Shown: positions 7,053 to 15,933 of the stretch, piece after piece
How positions within the stretch are numbered: the first letter of the stretch is position 1
How the letters are laid out: each line of letters opens with the position of its first letter
From: Methylobacterium nonmethylotrophicum
GTDB lineage: Bacteria; Pseudomonadota; Alphaproteobacteria; Rhizobiales; Beijerinckiaceae
Direction of reading: 5' to 3'
DNA length: 64,000 nucleotides
Assembly (NCBI RefSeq): GCF_004745635.1
Contig: NZ_SRLB01000014.1
Coordinates: 124,001-188,000, forward strand
Program-made: the position numbers and the translations under genes
Notes under the pieces: model-generated
Databases searched by the model: none
What the model was told of the DNA's origin: nothing
The model's input: only the letters and a program-made list of their open reading frames with translations

Positions 7053-8345
7053 TCACACCAGCACCGGCACCGCCCGCTGGGCCCCCACCCCGAACACCCG
7101 CTTGTAGCGCTCCACCTCCTCCTCCGGCCCGAGCGCCTTGGTGGGATTGTCGGAGAGCTTCACGGTCGGGCGGCCATTGGCCGAGATCACCTTGCAGACG
7201 ATGGAGATCGGGTCGAGGCGCTCGTCCGGCGCCAGGCCGCGGAAGTCGTTGGTGAGCAGCGTGCCCCAGCCGTAGCCGATGCGCAGGCGGCCATGGAAGT
7301 GGCGGTGGATCCGCTCGATCACGTCCACGTCGAGCCCGTCGGAGAAGATCGCCAGCTTCTCGCGCGGGTTGCGCCCGTGCCGGGTCCACCAGCGGATCGC
7401 CTCTTCGCCGCCCTCGATCGGGTCCTTCGAATCGATGCGGATGCCGGTCCAGTCGGCCATCCAGGCCGGCCCGCGCTCGAGGAAGCCGGTGGTGCCGTAG
7501 GTGTCGGGCAGGATCACCAGGAGGTTGCCGGCGTAATCCCGCTGCCAGTCGGCGAGCACGAGGTAGGGCGCGCGGGCGAGATCTTCCTCGGTGTCGGCGA
7601 GGGCCGAGTAGACCATCGGCAGTTCGTGCGCGTTGGTGCCCACCGCCTCGATGTCGTGGCGCAGGGCGATCAGGCAGTTCGAGGTGCCGAGGAAGCTGTT
7701 GCCCAGGCCCTCGATCATCGCCTCGACGCACCAGTCCTGCCACAGGAAGCCGTGGCGGCGGCGCGTGCCGAAATCGGCGATCGACAGGCCCGGCAGGGTC
7801 TTCAGCCGCTCGATCTTCTCCCAGATCCGCGTCATGGCGCGGGCGTAGAGCACCTGCAGCTCGAACTTGCCCATGCCCTTGAGCACGCCGCGCGAGCGCA
7901 GCTCGTTGAGGATGGCGAGTGCGGGCACCTCCCACATCGTGGTCTCGATCCACGGGCCGTGAAAGGTCAGCACGTACTGGCCGTCCTGCTTCTCCAGCAG
8001 GTAATCGGGGAAGCGGAAGTTCTCGAGCCAGTCCATGAAGTCCGGCGAGAACATCTGGCGCCGGCCGTAGAAGGTGTTGCCGCGCAGCCAGGTCGACTCG
8101 CCCCGGGTGAGCCGCAGCGACCGGCAATGGTCGAGCTGCTCGCGCAGCTCGCCGGGGTCGATCAGGTCGGCCAGCCGCACCCGGCTGGTGCGGTTCTGGA
8201 TCCCGAAGGTGACCGAGACGTTCCGGTGACGCCGGAAGATCGTCTGGGCCATCAGCAGCTTGTAGAAGTCCGTGTCGAGCACGGAGCGGATGATCGGATC
8301 GATCTTCCAGGTGTGGTTGTAGACCCTGGTCGCGAGATCGAGCAT
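7053..8345 (-). CDS. pncB: Nicotinate phosphoribosyltransferase
   Basis: Makes nicotinate mononucleotide from nicotinate and PRPP with ATP, in the NAD salvage pathway of the cytoplasm. The 430-residue length fits PncB. Family landmarks are the N-terminal DTDFYKLLMAQ, the FGTRRRHGFLWQ segment of the active site that carries the phosphorylated-histidine region, and the C-terminal GYGWGTLLTNDF phosphate-binding stretch. The ATG used (MLDLATR) gives the standard start; an upstream in-frame ATG adds 22 unconserved residues. It is a single leftward gene. Confidence 0.96.
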   Translation of the reverse strand: MLDLATRVYNHTWKIDPIIRSVLDTDFYKLLMAQTIFRRHRNVSVTFGIQNRTSRVRLADLIDPGELREQLDHCRSLRLTRGESTWLRGNTFYGRRQMFSPDFMDWLENFRFPDYLLEKQDGQYVLTFHGPWIETTMWEVPALAILNELRSRGVLKGMGKFELQVLYARAMTRIWEKIERLKTLPGLSIADFGTRRRHGFLWQDWCVEAMIEGLGNSFLGTSNCLIALRHDIEAVGTNAHELPMVYSALADTEEDLARAPYLVLADWQRDYAGNLLVILPDTYGTTGFLERGPAWMADWTGIRIDSKDPIEGGEEAIRWWTRHGRNPREKLAIFSDGLDVDVIERIHRHFHGRLRIGYGWGTLLTNDFRGLAPDERLDPISIVCKVISANGRPTVKLSDNPTKALGPEEEVERYKRVFGVGAQRAVPVLV

Positions 8346-8491
8346 CGCCCGTGCCTGCCTGAGGCGGCCGCCCGCGCGGGCGGCCGGAACGCCGCCCAAC
8401 GGGACGGCCAAGAGCGCGAAACCGGCACGGTTCGGGGGCGCAAGTCAAGCCGCTGCCCCGCGCCTCTGCGCAATCCTCACATGCGCGATTA

Positions 8492-9001
8492 TCAGCGGGC
8501 GCCGAGGTCGACCGCCTTCTTCTCGGTCTTCGGCGACTCGCCGGTCACCGCCGCCTTCACGTAGCCGTAGAGATGCAGCATCGTGGCGTTCGGGCTGTCC
8601 CAGTACTCGCCCTTCTCGGGGTGGACCCGGATCAGCGCGATCGAGGGATCGTCCTTGCCGCCCGGGAACCAGGTCTTCAGGCTCTCGCTCCACTTGGCGT
8701 CGATCTGCGCCTTGTCGCGCACGATCTCGGCCTTGCCCGAGACCGAGACGTAGTTCTGGCTCGACGGGTCGGCATACGACAGGTTGACCTGGTTGTCGCG
8801 GCCGATCTCGTTCGTCACCGGCGCGTCGTGCTTGACGAAGAACCAGAGGTCGCCGGCCTCGTCCGCGTCCTGGTTCCACATCGGGCGGCTGCGGAGCTGC
8901 CCGTCGGCATCGGCCGTGGTCATCATCGCGACCTTCACATCCTTGATCATGGCGAAGAGCTTCTTCGCGCCCTCGTGGTCGCGGTGGCTGCCCTGGTGCA
9001 T
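8492..9001 (-). CDS. Pyridoxamine 5'-phosphate oxidase-fold protein (general stress protein 26 type)
   Basis: A 169-residue split-barrel flavin-binding protein. The core includes KVAMMTTADADGQLRSRPM, DLWFFVKHD and NLSYADPSSQNYVSVSGKAE, which match the general stress protein 26 branch of the PNPOx-like superfamily rather than true PdxH. Such proteins bind FMN or FAD, and their reactions are mostly undefined. The start chosen follows GGGAG by seven bases; two in-frame ATGs upstream would lengthen it by up to 19 residues. It is a lone leftward gene, divergent from the Mop-like gene. Confidence 0.85.
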   Translation of the reverse strand: MHQGSHRDHEGAKKLFAMIKDVKVAMMTTADADGQLRSRPMWNQDADEAGDLWFFVKHDAPVTNEIGRDNQVNLSYADPSSQNYVSVSGKAEIVRDKAQIDAKWSESLKTWFPGGKDDPSIALIRVHPEKGEYWDSPNATMLHLYGYVKAAVTGESPKTEKKAVDLGAR

Positions 9002-9219
9002 CTCGATCTCCCGTAACGGCATGACGAGCGGGCAGGCCCGCTCGAAGCTGCACGACAACGGACGATGCCCGCTTTGGTTTCGGCGCCCGGCGGGCGGAGA
9101 TGGGCGCGAATTCGGGCGCGCGCCGCTCGCCGGAGAGCGGGATCGCGCCTATCTGTGCCGGCGGAAGCGGCCGTCCGAGGCGCCGCCGCGATGCGGGACG
9201 ATCCAGGAGACCCGACCCC

Positions 9220-9429
9220 ATGAAGATCAGCGCGCGCAACCAGCTCGACGGCAAGGTCGTCGAGGTGAAGAAGGGCGCCACCACCGCCCATGTCCGGGTC
9301 GAGCTCGCCGGCGGGCAGATCGTCACCGCGGCGATCACCAACGAATCGGCCGACGAGCTGGGCCTGTCCCCGGGCAAGGCCGTGAAGGCGGTGATCAAGT
9401 CCAGCGACGTGATGATCGCGACGGACTGA
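9220..9429 (+). CDS. Molybdopterin-binding (TOBE/Mop) domain protein
   Basis: A 69-residue single TOBE domain of the Mop/molbindin type: it opens KISARNQLDGKVVEVKKG, then the VRVELAGGQIVTAAIT strand and the closing helix-strand ESADELGLSPGKAVKAVIK with SSDVMIATD. Molbindins bind and store molybdate or tungstate as oligomers in the cytoplasm. The ATG is preceded by AGGAG. It stands just ahead of an ABC importer whose substrate is not fixed by sequence, which raises the possibility of a shared molybdate link, although a repeat element separates them. Confidence 0.9.
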   Translation: MKISARNQLDGKVVEVKKGATTAHVRVELAGGQIVTAAITNESADELGLSPGKAVKAVIKSSDVMIATD

Positions 9430-9478
9430 GATCCAGTTCGAGAGGCTGAACGGCCACGCAGATGCGTTTATCATCCAA

Positions 9479-9605
9479 CCCGCGACCTCATCCTGAGGTG
9501 CCGGAGCGAAGCGGAGGCCTCGAAGGACGGCTCCAGGGATCGCAGTGGCTTCTGGAGCCCTCCTTCGAGGCTCCTTGCAGCCGCACCTCAGGATGAGCTC
9601 GCGGG
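9479..9605. repeat. Palindromic repeat, family A copy 1
   Basis: The ends CCCGCGACCTCATCCTGAGG and its near-perfect complement (22 of 23 positions including the next bases) fold back on each other. Inside lies a second complementary pair, CCTCGAAGGACGG / CCCTCCTTCGAGG. The CCTCATCCTGAGG end is itself a small hairpin. The same modules recur at 12550-12682 and 31536-31678. It separates the Mop-like gene from the ABC importer. Confidence 0.85.
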
Positions 9606-9660
9606 TAGGACAAGGATTGAAACCGATCACTTCCGTCATCAGGCCCTGAATGTGTTCGCG

Positions 9661-10689
9661 ATGCGGTCCGACCGACGTTCCCTGCTCATCGGCTCCGCGG
9701 CCTTCGCGCTGACGAACGCGGCGCGCGCCGCCGAGGCGTTGCGGGACGATGCCGGCCGGGCCCTCGACCCCCTCCGCCCCCCCGTCGCCCGGGTGTTTCC
9801 GGCCGGGCCCCCGGCGGCGATCCTGCTCTATACCCTGGCTCCCGAGCTGCTCCTCGGCTGGCCGCGGGCGATCCGCCCGGCGGAGCGGCCCTACCTCCTG
9901 GCGCAATCCGCCGACCTGCCGGAGGTCGGGCGCCTGACGGGGCGCGGCAACACCGCCAACCTCGAAGCGGTGCTGGCGCTCAAGCCCGACCTGATCCTCG
10001 ACGTCGGCGCGACCGCCGAGACCTACCGCTCCCTCGCCGACCGGGTGCAGGGCCAGACCGGCATCCCCTACGCCCTCCTCGACGGCCGGCTCGCCGCGGC
10101 GCCCGCGACCTACCGCAGCCTCGGGCGCCTCGTCGGGCGCGAGGCGGCGGCCGAAACCCTGGCGGTCCTGGCCGAGCGGACGCTCGCGACGGTGCGCGAG
10201 CGCGTCGCCGCGGTGCCGGAGGAGAGGCGCCCCCGGGTCTACCTCGCCCGCGGGCCCCGCGGCCTCGAGACCGCGCGCCAGGGCTCGATCAACGTCGAGG
10301 CGCTGGCGCTTCTGGGCGCCGTCAACGTGGCGGGGCCCGGCGGCAGCCTGGCGCAGGTCTCGCCCGAGGACGTGGTGGCCTGGGCGCCCGAGGTGATCGT
10401 CGCCCTCGATCCCGCCTTCGCGGCGGCGGCACGGCAGGACCCGCTCTGGCAGGCGACGCCGGCCCTGCGCGGCAACCGCCTCCATGTCAGCCCGACCCTG
10501 CCCTTCGGCTGGGTCGACGCCCCACCCTCGGTCAACCGCCTCGTCGGCCTGTGGTGGCTCGGAAAGATCCTCTATCCGGCGCAGTTTCCCGAGGACATCC
10601 GGGCGGTCGCCCGCGACCTCTACGGCCGGCTCTATCACGTGACGCCGGACGATCCCGCCCTCGACCGCGTGCTGGCGGGAGCCCTGTGA
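9661..10689 (+). CDS. Periplasmic binding protein of a FecB/BtuF-type ABC importer
   Basis: A 342-residue solute-binding protein with the two-lobe helical-backbone fold of the iron-siderophore/vitamin B12 family (cluster A-II). The N terminus has a possible twin-arginine signal (SDRRSLLIG, then a hydrophobic stretch ending in ARA). Conserved stretches are EVGRLTGRGNTANLEAVLALKPDLIL and the closing AWAPEVIVALDPAF lobe. The ATG at 9661 or a GTG three codons earlier could start it. The permease GTG overlaps its stop by four bases. Substrates in this family include ferric chelates, cobalamin and, in some members, molybdate; the sequence does not decide which. Confidence 0.87.
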   Translation: MRSDRRSLLIGSAAFALTNAARAAEALRDDAGRALDPLRPPVARVFPAGPPAAILLYTLAPELLLGWPRAIRPAERPYLLAQSADLPEVGRLTGRGNTANLEAVLALKPDLILDVGATAETYRSLADRVQGQTGIPYALLDGRLAAAPATYRSLGRLVGREAAAETLAVLAERTLATVRERVAAVPEERRPRVYLARGPRGLETARQGSINVEALALLGAVNVAGPGGSLAQVSPEDVVAWAPEVIVALDPAFAAAARQDPLWQATPALRGNRLHVSPTLPFGWVDAPPSVNRLVGLWWLGKILYPAQFPEDIRAVARDLYGRLYHVTPDDPALDRVLAGAL

Positions 10690-11723
10690 GCGGCATCGCG
10701 CTTGCCGGCGCCCGGGCGGTCCGGCTCGGCGGGCCCTGGCTCGCGCTCCTCGCCCTGGTGCTGGCGGCCGCCCTCGCCTTCGGGGTCGGGCGCTACCCGG
10801 TCTCGCTCCTCGACGTCGCCCGGGTGCTCCTCGCCCGCCTCACCGGCCACGCGCCGGACGTGGCGCCGGCGGTCGAGGCGGTGGTGCTGCAGATCCGGGG
10901 GCCCCGCATCGCCGCCGCGATCCTGATCGGCGCCGCCCTGTCGGTCGCCGGCACCGCCTTCCAGGGTCTGTTCCGCAATCCCCTCGTCTCGCCCGACATC
11001 CTCGGCGCCTCGTCGGGGGCGGCCCTCGGCGCGGTCCTCGGCATCTGGCTCTCCCTCGGGGTGCTGGCGATCGAGGGCCTCGCCTTCGCGGGCGGGCTTC
11101 TCGCGGTCGCCTGCGTCTACGCCCTGGGAGCGGCCCTGTCGGGCCGCGATCCCGTCCTGGTCCTGGTGCTCGCCGGCGTCGTCATCGGCTCGCTCCTCGG
11201 GGCGGGCGTCGGGCTCATCAAGTCCCTCGCCGACCCCTACAACCAGCTGCCGGCGATGACCTTCTGGCTGCTCGGCAGCCTGTCGGCGACGCACCCTTCC
11301 GACCTCCTGCCGCTCGCCGGCCCGGTCGTCCTCGGCACCGGGCTGCTGCTCCTGCTGCGCTGGCGCCTCGACGTCCTGTCGCTGCCGGACGAGGAGGCGC
11401 GTTCCCTCGGCCTCGCCACCGGCCCGCTGCGGGTCGCGGTGGTGGCGGCCGCGACCCTCGTCACGGCGGCGAGCGTGGCGGCGGCGGGGATCGTCGGCTG
11501 GGTCGGCTTGGTGGTGCCGCATCTCGCCCGCTTCCTGGTCGGGCCCGGCTTCGGCCGGCTGATCCCGACCGCGGCGCTCCTCGGCGCCGGCACGCTGCTG
11601 ACCATCGACACGCTCGCCCGCACCGTGGCGCCGGTCGAGGTGCCGCTCGGCATCCTCACCGCCTTCGTGGGCACGCCGGTCTTCCTGTGGCTGCTCGCCC
11701 GGGCGGAGCGCGACTGGTCGTGA
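10686..11723 (+). CDS. FecCD-family ABC importer permease
   Basis: A 345-residue inner-membrane permease with about nine or ten hydrophobic helices, characteristic of type II importers (FecCD/BtuC). The family signature is visible as FRNPLVSPDILGASSGA after the third helix, and the coupling region WVGLVVPHLAR lies near residue 280. It starts with a GTG that overlaps the stop of the binding-protein gene and ends overlapping the ATPase start, so the three genes are translationally coupled. It should act as a homodimer with the ATPase dimer. Confidence 0.93.
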   Translation: MSGIALAGARAVRLGGPWLALLALVLAAALAFGVGRYPVSLLDVARVLLARLTGHAPDVAPAVEAVVLQIRGPRIAAAILIGAALSVAGTAFQGLFRNPLVSPDILGASSGAALGAVLGIWLSLGVLAIEGLAFAGGLLAVACVYALGAALSGRDPVLVLVLAGVVIGSLLGAGVGLIKSLADPYNQLPAMTFWLLGSLSATHPSDLLPLAGPVVLGTGLLLLLRWRLDVLSLPDEEARSLGLATGPLRVAVVAAATLVTAASVAAAGIVGWVGLVVPHLARFLVGPGFGRLIPTAALLGAGTLLTIDTLARTVAPVEVPLGILTAFVGTPVFLWLLARAERDWS

Positions 11724-12490
11724 CCCTGCTCGCGGCCGACGACCTCGCCTTCGGCTATCCGGGCCGGGAGATCGGCCGCGGCCTGTCGGTGCAGCTCGCC
11801 GCCGGCGAGGCGCTGGCCTTGCTCGGCCCCAACGGCGGCGGCAAGACCACGCTCCTGAAGACCCTGCTCGGCCTGCTGCCGGCGCGGGCCGGTACCGTCC
11901 GGGTCGCGGGCCGGCCGCTCGAAAGCCTCACCGCCCGGGAGCGGGCGCAGGCGATGGCCTACGTGCCGCAGGCCGGCGCCAGCGCCTTCGCGTTCACGGC
12001 GCGCGCCGTGGTGCTGATGGGGCGCACCAGCCGCACCGGCCTGCTCTCGGCCCCGTCGCGCGCCGACCACGCGGCGGCGGAAGGAGCGCTTGCCCGGATG
12101 GGCATCGCCCACCTCGCCGAACGGCCGGTGACGCGGCTCTCAGGCGGGGAGCGCCAGCTGGTGCTGGTCGCCCGGGCACTCGCCCAGGAGCCCCGCATCG
12201 TGGTCCTCGACGAGCCGACGGCGAGCCTCGATTTCGGCAACCAGGGCCGGGTGATGGCCGAGATCCTGCGCCTGCGCGCCGACGGGCTCGGCCTCCTCTT
12301 CACCACCCACGACCCCAACCAGGCCGCCCGCTACGCCGACCGGGCGCTGCTCCTGCGCGGCGGCTCGGCCCTCGCCGCCGGTCCGGTGGCGGCGGTGCTG
12401 GAGGCCGGGACCCTCGGCCGGCTCTACGGCGCGCCGGTCGAGGAGGTGCGGGACACCGCCACCGGCGCGCGGGCCTTCCTGCCCGGCTGA
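11720..12490 (+). CDS. ABC importer ATPase, FecE/BtuD type
   Basis: A 256-residue cytoplasmic ATPase. It has Walker A GPNGGGKTT (residues 36-44), a Q-loop at YVPQ, the signature LSGGERQ (140-146), Walker B VVLDEP (161-166) with its glutamate, and the H-loop in TTHDPNQ. It drives the FecCD-type permease encoded just upstream; the start GTG overlaps that gene's stop by four bases. It is the last gene of the importer operon, followed by a family A repeat. All catalytic elements look intact. Confidence 0.94.
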   Translation: MTLLAADDLAFGYPGREIGRGLSVQLAAGEALALLGPNGGGKTTLLKTLLGLLPARAGTVRVAGRPLESLTARERAQAMAYVPQAGASAFAFTARAVVLMGRTSRTGLLSAPSRADHAAAEGALARMGIAHLAERPVTRLSGGERQLVLVARALAQEPRIVVLDEPTASLDFGNQGRVMAEILRLRADGLGLLFTTHDPNQAARYADRALLLRGGSALAAGPVAAVLEAGTLGRLYGAPVEEVRDTATGARAFLPG

Positions 12491-12549
12491 GCATGCGCGC
12501 GGGGCGTCACGGTGCACGATGGTGGGGCTTGATCGCAGGGTCGGTCCAT

Positions 12550-12682
12550 CCCACCCGCAAACCTCATCCTGAGGTGCTGCTTGCAGCAGCCTCGAAGGAG
12601 GGTTCCAGGGACCGCGGCGATGTCTGGAGCCCTCCTTCGAGGCCCACGATGTGGGCACCTCATGATGAGGTTTGCGGGTGGG
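12550..12682. repeat. Palindromic repeat, family A copy 2
   Basis: The left end CCCACCCGCAAACCTCATC and the right end pair over 28 bases with one mismatch. The inner pair CCTCGAAGGAGGGTTCCAG / CTGGAGCCCTCCTTCGAGG is shared with the other copies. Each side carries its own extra little hairpin (GCTGC-TT-GCAGC on the left, GCCCAC-GAT-GTGGGC on the right) at the position where the other copies hold different ones. Confidence 0.88.
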
Positions 12683-12978
12683 AGAGATGACAAACTTATC
12701 TTTCTATGCAAATTCACGTACAGTAGCATGCCGTAGACGGGTTTTCGCAGATTTTATTTCGTATCATACTTTGAAGAACTGGTCACGATGCCGACGGCCG
12801 GAGCCTGGTGCTGCTACGATCCGACATGTGCCTGCAGAACGGGCGGCAGCCCGGCACGACGCCGTCCGTCCACGGCGCGGGCACCATGCAGGGAGCGATG
12901 GGCCGACCCGTACCCACCGCGCTTGCCGAGCCGCCGAGCCCCGTGCTCCGCTTCGGCGAGACGCCTCAGGATGCCCGG
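12683..12978. other. A+T-rich stretch upstream of the amidase
   Basis: The bases at 12685-12785 are strikingly A+T-rich for this genome and probably include the amidase promoter (a TATCAT at 12762-12767 is a possible -10). The amidase frame is open from 12808, but the codons before 12979 do not resemble the family. No other gene is seen. Confidence 0.4.
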
Positions 12979-14463
12979 ATGCCCACCTCCACCGATCTCG
13001 TGACGATCCGCGCCACCGACCTCGCGCGGGCGATCCGCGACAGGGCCGTCTCGGCCCGCGAGGCGATGCAGGCCCATCTCGACCAGATCGCCCGCCACAA
13101 CCCGGCGGTGACCGCGATCGTGTCGTTGCGCGACCCGGACGTCCTCCTGGCGGAGGCCGACGCCGCCGACCGGGAACTGGCGGAGAAGGGTCCGCGCGGG
13201 CCGCTGCACGGGCTGCCGCACGCGGTGAAGGACCTCTCCGCCACCGCCGGGATCCGCACGACGCAGGGCTCGCCGCTGTTCCGCGACACCGTGCCGGACA
13301 CCGACGCGCTCCACGTCGCGCGCCTGCGGGCGGCGGGCGCGATCCTGATCGGCAAGACCAACGTGCCGGAATTCGGCCTCGGCTCGCACAGCCGCAACCC
13401 GGTCTTCGGCACCACCCGCAACGCCTACGACCCGGCGAAGGCCGGCGGCGGCTCGAGCGGCGGGGCCGCGGTGGCGCTGGCGCTCCGCATGGTGCCCCTC
13501 GCCGACGGCAGCGACCATGGCGGCTCGCTGCGCAACCCCGCCGCCTGGAACAACGTGCTGGGCCTGCGCACCGCCGCCGGCCGGGTGCCGGGCCGTACCG
13601 ACGAGGTCTTCCTGCCCCCGCTCACCGTCAACGGGCCGATGGCGCGCTGCACCGCCGATCTCGGCCTGCTGCTCTCGGTCCAGGCCGGCTACGATCCCCG
13701 CACGCCGAACGCGATCCGCCAGGACCCCGCGATGTTCGCCGAACCGCGGCCGCGGGACCTGAAGGGCCTGCGCATCGGCTGGATGGGCGATCTCGGCGGC
13801 CATCTGCCGTTCGAGCCCGGGGTGCTCGACCTCTGCGAGGCCGGCCTCCAGGTCTTCTCCGCCCACGGCGCCGCGGTCGAGCCGGTGCTGCCGGCCTTCG
13901 ACCCGGAGGCGATCTGGCGGTCCTGGGTCCTACTGCGCCAGTGGATCACCGGCGCCACCCTCAAGCCGTACTGGGACGACCCGGACAAGCGCGCCCTGAT
14001 GAGGCCCGAAGCCGTCTGGGAAGTCGAGCAGGGCTTGAGGCTCTCGGCCTTCGACGTGCACGCGGCCAGCGTCACCCGCACCGCCTGGTACCATTGCGTG
14101 CGCGGCCTGTTCGAGCGCTTCGACGTGCTGGCGCTCCCCTCGGCCCAGGTCTTCCCGTTCGACGCCGAGGAGACCTGGCCGCGCCGCGTCGGTGGGCGCG
14201 CGATGGACACCTATCACCGCTGGATGGAGGTCGTGGTGCCGGGCACGCTGTCGGGCTGCCCGGCGATCAGCCTGCCGGTCGGCCTCAACCCGGCCGGGCT
14301 GCCGATGGGGATCCAGCTCATCGCCCCGAACCAGGACGAGGCCAGTCTGCTCGCCATCGCGGCGGCCTACGAGGCCGTCACGGGCTTCGACCGGATCATG
14401 CCGCCGGTCCTGGCAGACCGGTCGCCGGTCCTGGCAGACCGGTCGCCGGCCCTGCGCGGTTGA
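12979..14463 (+). CDS. Amidase (amidase-signature family)
   Basis: A 494-residue cytoplasmic amidohydrolase with the Ser-cisSer-Lys triad: lysine in HAVKDLS (K84), the serine pair in GGGSSGG (S159/S160) and nucleophile S183 in SDHGGSLRNP. The length fits the family. The members most like it by eye are AtzF/6-aminohexanoate-cyclic-dimer or general aryl/acyl amidases; the substrate cannot be read off. The start at 12979 matches the family N terminus (DLVTIRATDLARAI); in-frame ATGs at 12808 and 12886 would add unmatched residues. The last codons carry a 21-bp tandem duplication (PVLADRS repeated). Confidence 0.9.
   Translation: MPTSTDLVTIRATDLARAIRDRAVSAREAMQAHLDQIARHNPAVTAIVSLRDPDVLLAEADAADRELAEKGPRGPLHGLPHAVKDLSATAGIRTTQGSPLFRDTVPDTDALHVARLRAAGAILIGKTNVPEFGLGSHSRNPVFGTTRNAYDPAKAGGGSSGGAAVALALRMVPLADGSDHGGSLRNPAAWNNVLGLRTAAGRVPGRTDEVFLPPLTVNGPMARCTADLGLLLSVQAGYDPRTPNAIRQDPAMFAEPRPRDLKGLRIGWMGDLGGHLPFEPGVLDLCEAGLQVFSAHGAAVEPVLPAFDPEAIWRSWVLLRQWITGATLKPYWDDPDKRALMRPEAVWEVEQGLRLSAFDVHAASVTRTAWYHCVRGLFERFDVLALPSAQVFPFDAEETWPRRVGGRAMDTYHRWMEVVVPGTLSGCPAISLPVGLNPAGLPMGIQLIAPNQDEASLLAIAAAYEAVTGFDRIMPPVLADRSPVLADRSPALRG
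14403..14444. repeat. 21-bp tandem duplication at the amidase 3' end
   Basis: Two exact copies of a 21-base unit (14403-14423 and 14424-14444), beginning GCCGGTCCTGG and ending GACCGGTC, followed by a partial third. It adds seven residues (PVLADRS) in frame at the C terminus and probably arose by slippage or unequal exchange. Confidence 0.9.
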
Positions 14464-14608
14464 GCCTCACCGGCGGGAGGCCTGAATCACGGCGGCGTGA
14501 ACGGCCGAGGCGTCCTGTCCTGCTTGCTGCTGGCAGAGCCTGCCGGCATACATGGCGGGCAACAAGCTCGGCCACGCCGAAAACGGCCGATTCCCGGAGG
14601 AGACCTCG

Positions 14609-15898
14609 ATGAAGCCCTTCCTGATGGCGGCCCTCGCCGCGAGCGTGTCCTTCGCGGGCGCTGCGCTCGCGCCCGCCGCGTCGGCGCAGGACACCACCGC
14701 CGGCGATACCAAGGCCAAGGTCGACAACCTGGAGAAGCTCGGCAACTTCCGGCCGACCGGCGTCGCCGAGCCGGCCCCGATCCCGCAGACCGGCCGGCGC
14801 GCCGACGCGATCAACCGCACGCTGCAGAAGATCAAGGTGCCGGACGGCTTCAAGATCGAACTCTACGCCGTGGTGCCGGATGCCCGCGCCATGGCGGTCG
14901 GCCCGAATGCCGGCGTGGTCTGGGTCGGCACCCGCAAGTCCAAGGTCTACACCGTCACCGACCGCGACAAGGACCGGGTCGCCGACGAGGTGAAGGTCTA
15001 CGCGCCGGGCATCGACTTCAAGATCCCGAACGGCGTCTGCTTCTCCCGCGACGGCGTGCTGACCATCGTCGAGCAGAACCGGGTGCTGGCGTTCCCGGCG
15101 GCCGAGTTCTTCTACGAGGGGACGGACGGCCCGGCCGTCGTCGTGGTCAAGCAGGGCGAGCTGATCCCGCCGGGCGAGGAGAGCTACAACCACACCGCCC
15201 GGATCTGCCGCATCGGGCCGGACGGCAAGCTCTACGTCTCCCTCGGCCAGCCCTACAACGTGCCGCCCAAGGAGAAGTCCGACCTCTACGCCAAGACCGG
15301 CATCGGCGGCATCATCCGCATGGACGCCGACGGCAAGAACCGCGAGGTCTACGCCACCGGCATCCGCAACTCGGTCGGCATGGACTTCGCCCCCGACAAG
15401 ACCCTGTGGTTCACCGACAACCAGGTCGACGGCATGGGCGACGACCAGCCGCCGGGCGAATTGAACCAGATCACCAAGCCGGGCCAGAATTTCGGCTTCC
15501 CGTGGTACGGCGGCGGCGGTGTGCGCACCGTCGAGTACAAGGACGACAAGGTCCCGGCCGACGCCGTAGCCCCGAAGGCCGAACTGCCGCCCCACGCCGC
15601 CGACCTCGGCATGATCGTCTACAAGGGCAAGCAGTTCCCCGAGAAGTACCGCGGCGGCATCTTCACCGCCGAGCACGGCTCCTGGAACCGCACCACGCCG
15701 ATCGGCGCGCGGGTGATGTTCGTGCCCGTCAACAAGGACGGCACCGCCGGCAAGCCCGAGCCCTTCGCCGAGGGCTGGCTGACGGAAGGCGGCGAGTATC
15801 TCGGCCGCCCGGTCGACGTAGCGACCCTGCCGGACGGCTCGCTGCTCGTCTCCGACGACACCGCGGGCGCGATCTACCGCATCTCCTACGAGAAATAG
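14609..15898 (+). CDS. PQQ-dependent sugar dehydrogenase-type beta-propeller (sorbosone dehydrogenase-like)
   Basis: A 429-residue secreted protein. A signal peptide is clear (MKPFLMAALAASVSFAGAAL, cleavage about residue 26 after ASA). The mature part is a six-bladed propeller of the soluble glucose/L-sorbosone dehydrogenase family, with NHTARICRIGPDGKLYVSLG, GIRNSVGMDF and WFTDNQVDGMGDDQPPGELN segments. These supply the histidine, calcium and PQQ contacts in relatives. It would oxidise an aldose or similar in the periplasm. The cytochrome c gene downstream is the natural electron acceptor. The start is supported by GGAGGAG. The exact substrate is unknown. Confidence 0.88.
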   Translation: MKPFLMAALAASVSFAGAALAPAASAQDTTAGDTKAKVDNLEKLGNFRPTGVAEPAPIPQTGRRADAINRTLQKIKVPDGFKIELYAVVPDARAMAVGPNAGVVWVGTRKSKVYTVTDRDKDRVADEVKVYAPGIDFKIPNGVCFSRDGVLTIVEQNRVLAFPAAEFFYEGTDGPAVVVVKQGELIPPGEESYNHTARICRIGPDGKLYVSLGQPYNVPPKEKSDLYAKTGIGGIIRMDADGKNREVYATGIRNSVGMDFAPDKTLWFTDNQVDGMGDDQPPGELNQITKPGQNFGFPWYGGGGVRTVEYKDDKVPADAVAPKAELPPHAADLGMIVYKGKQFPEKYRGGIFTAEHGSWNRTTPIGARVMFVPVNKDGTAGKPEPFAEGWLTEGGEYLGRPVDVATLPDGSLLVSDDTAGAIYRISYEK

Positions 15899-15933
15899 GC
15901 CGCACGAGATCGGCCATCCGGGGGGCGGTCCCG

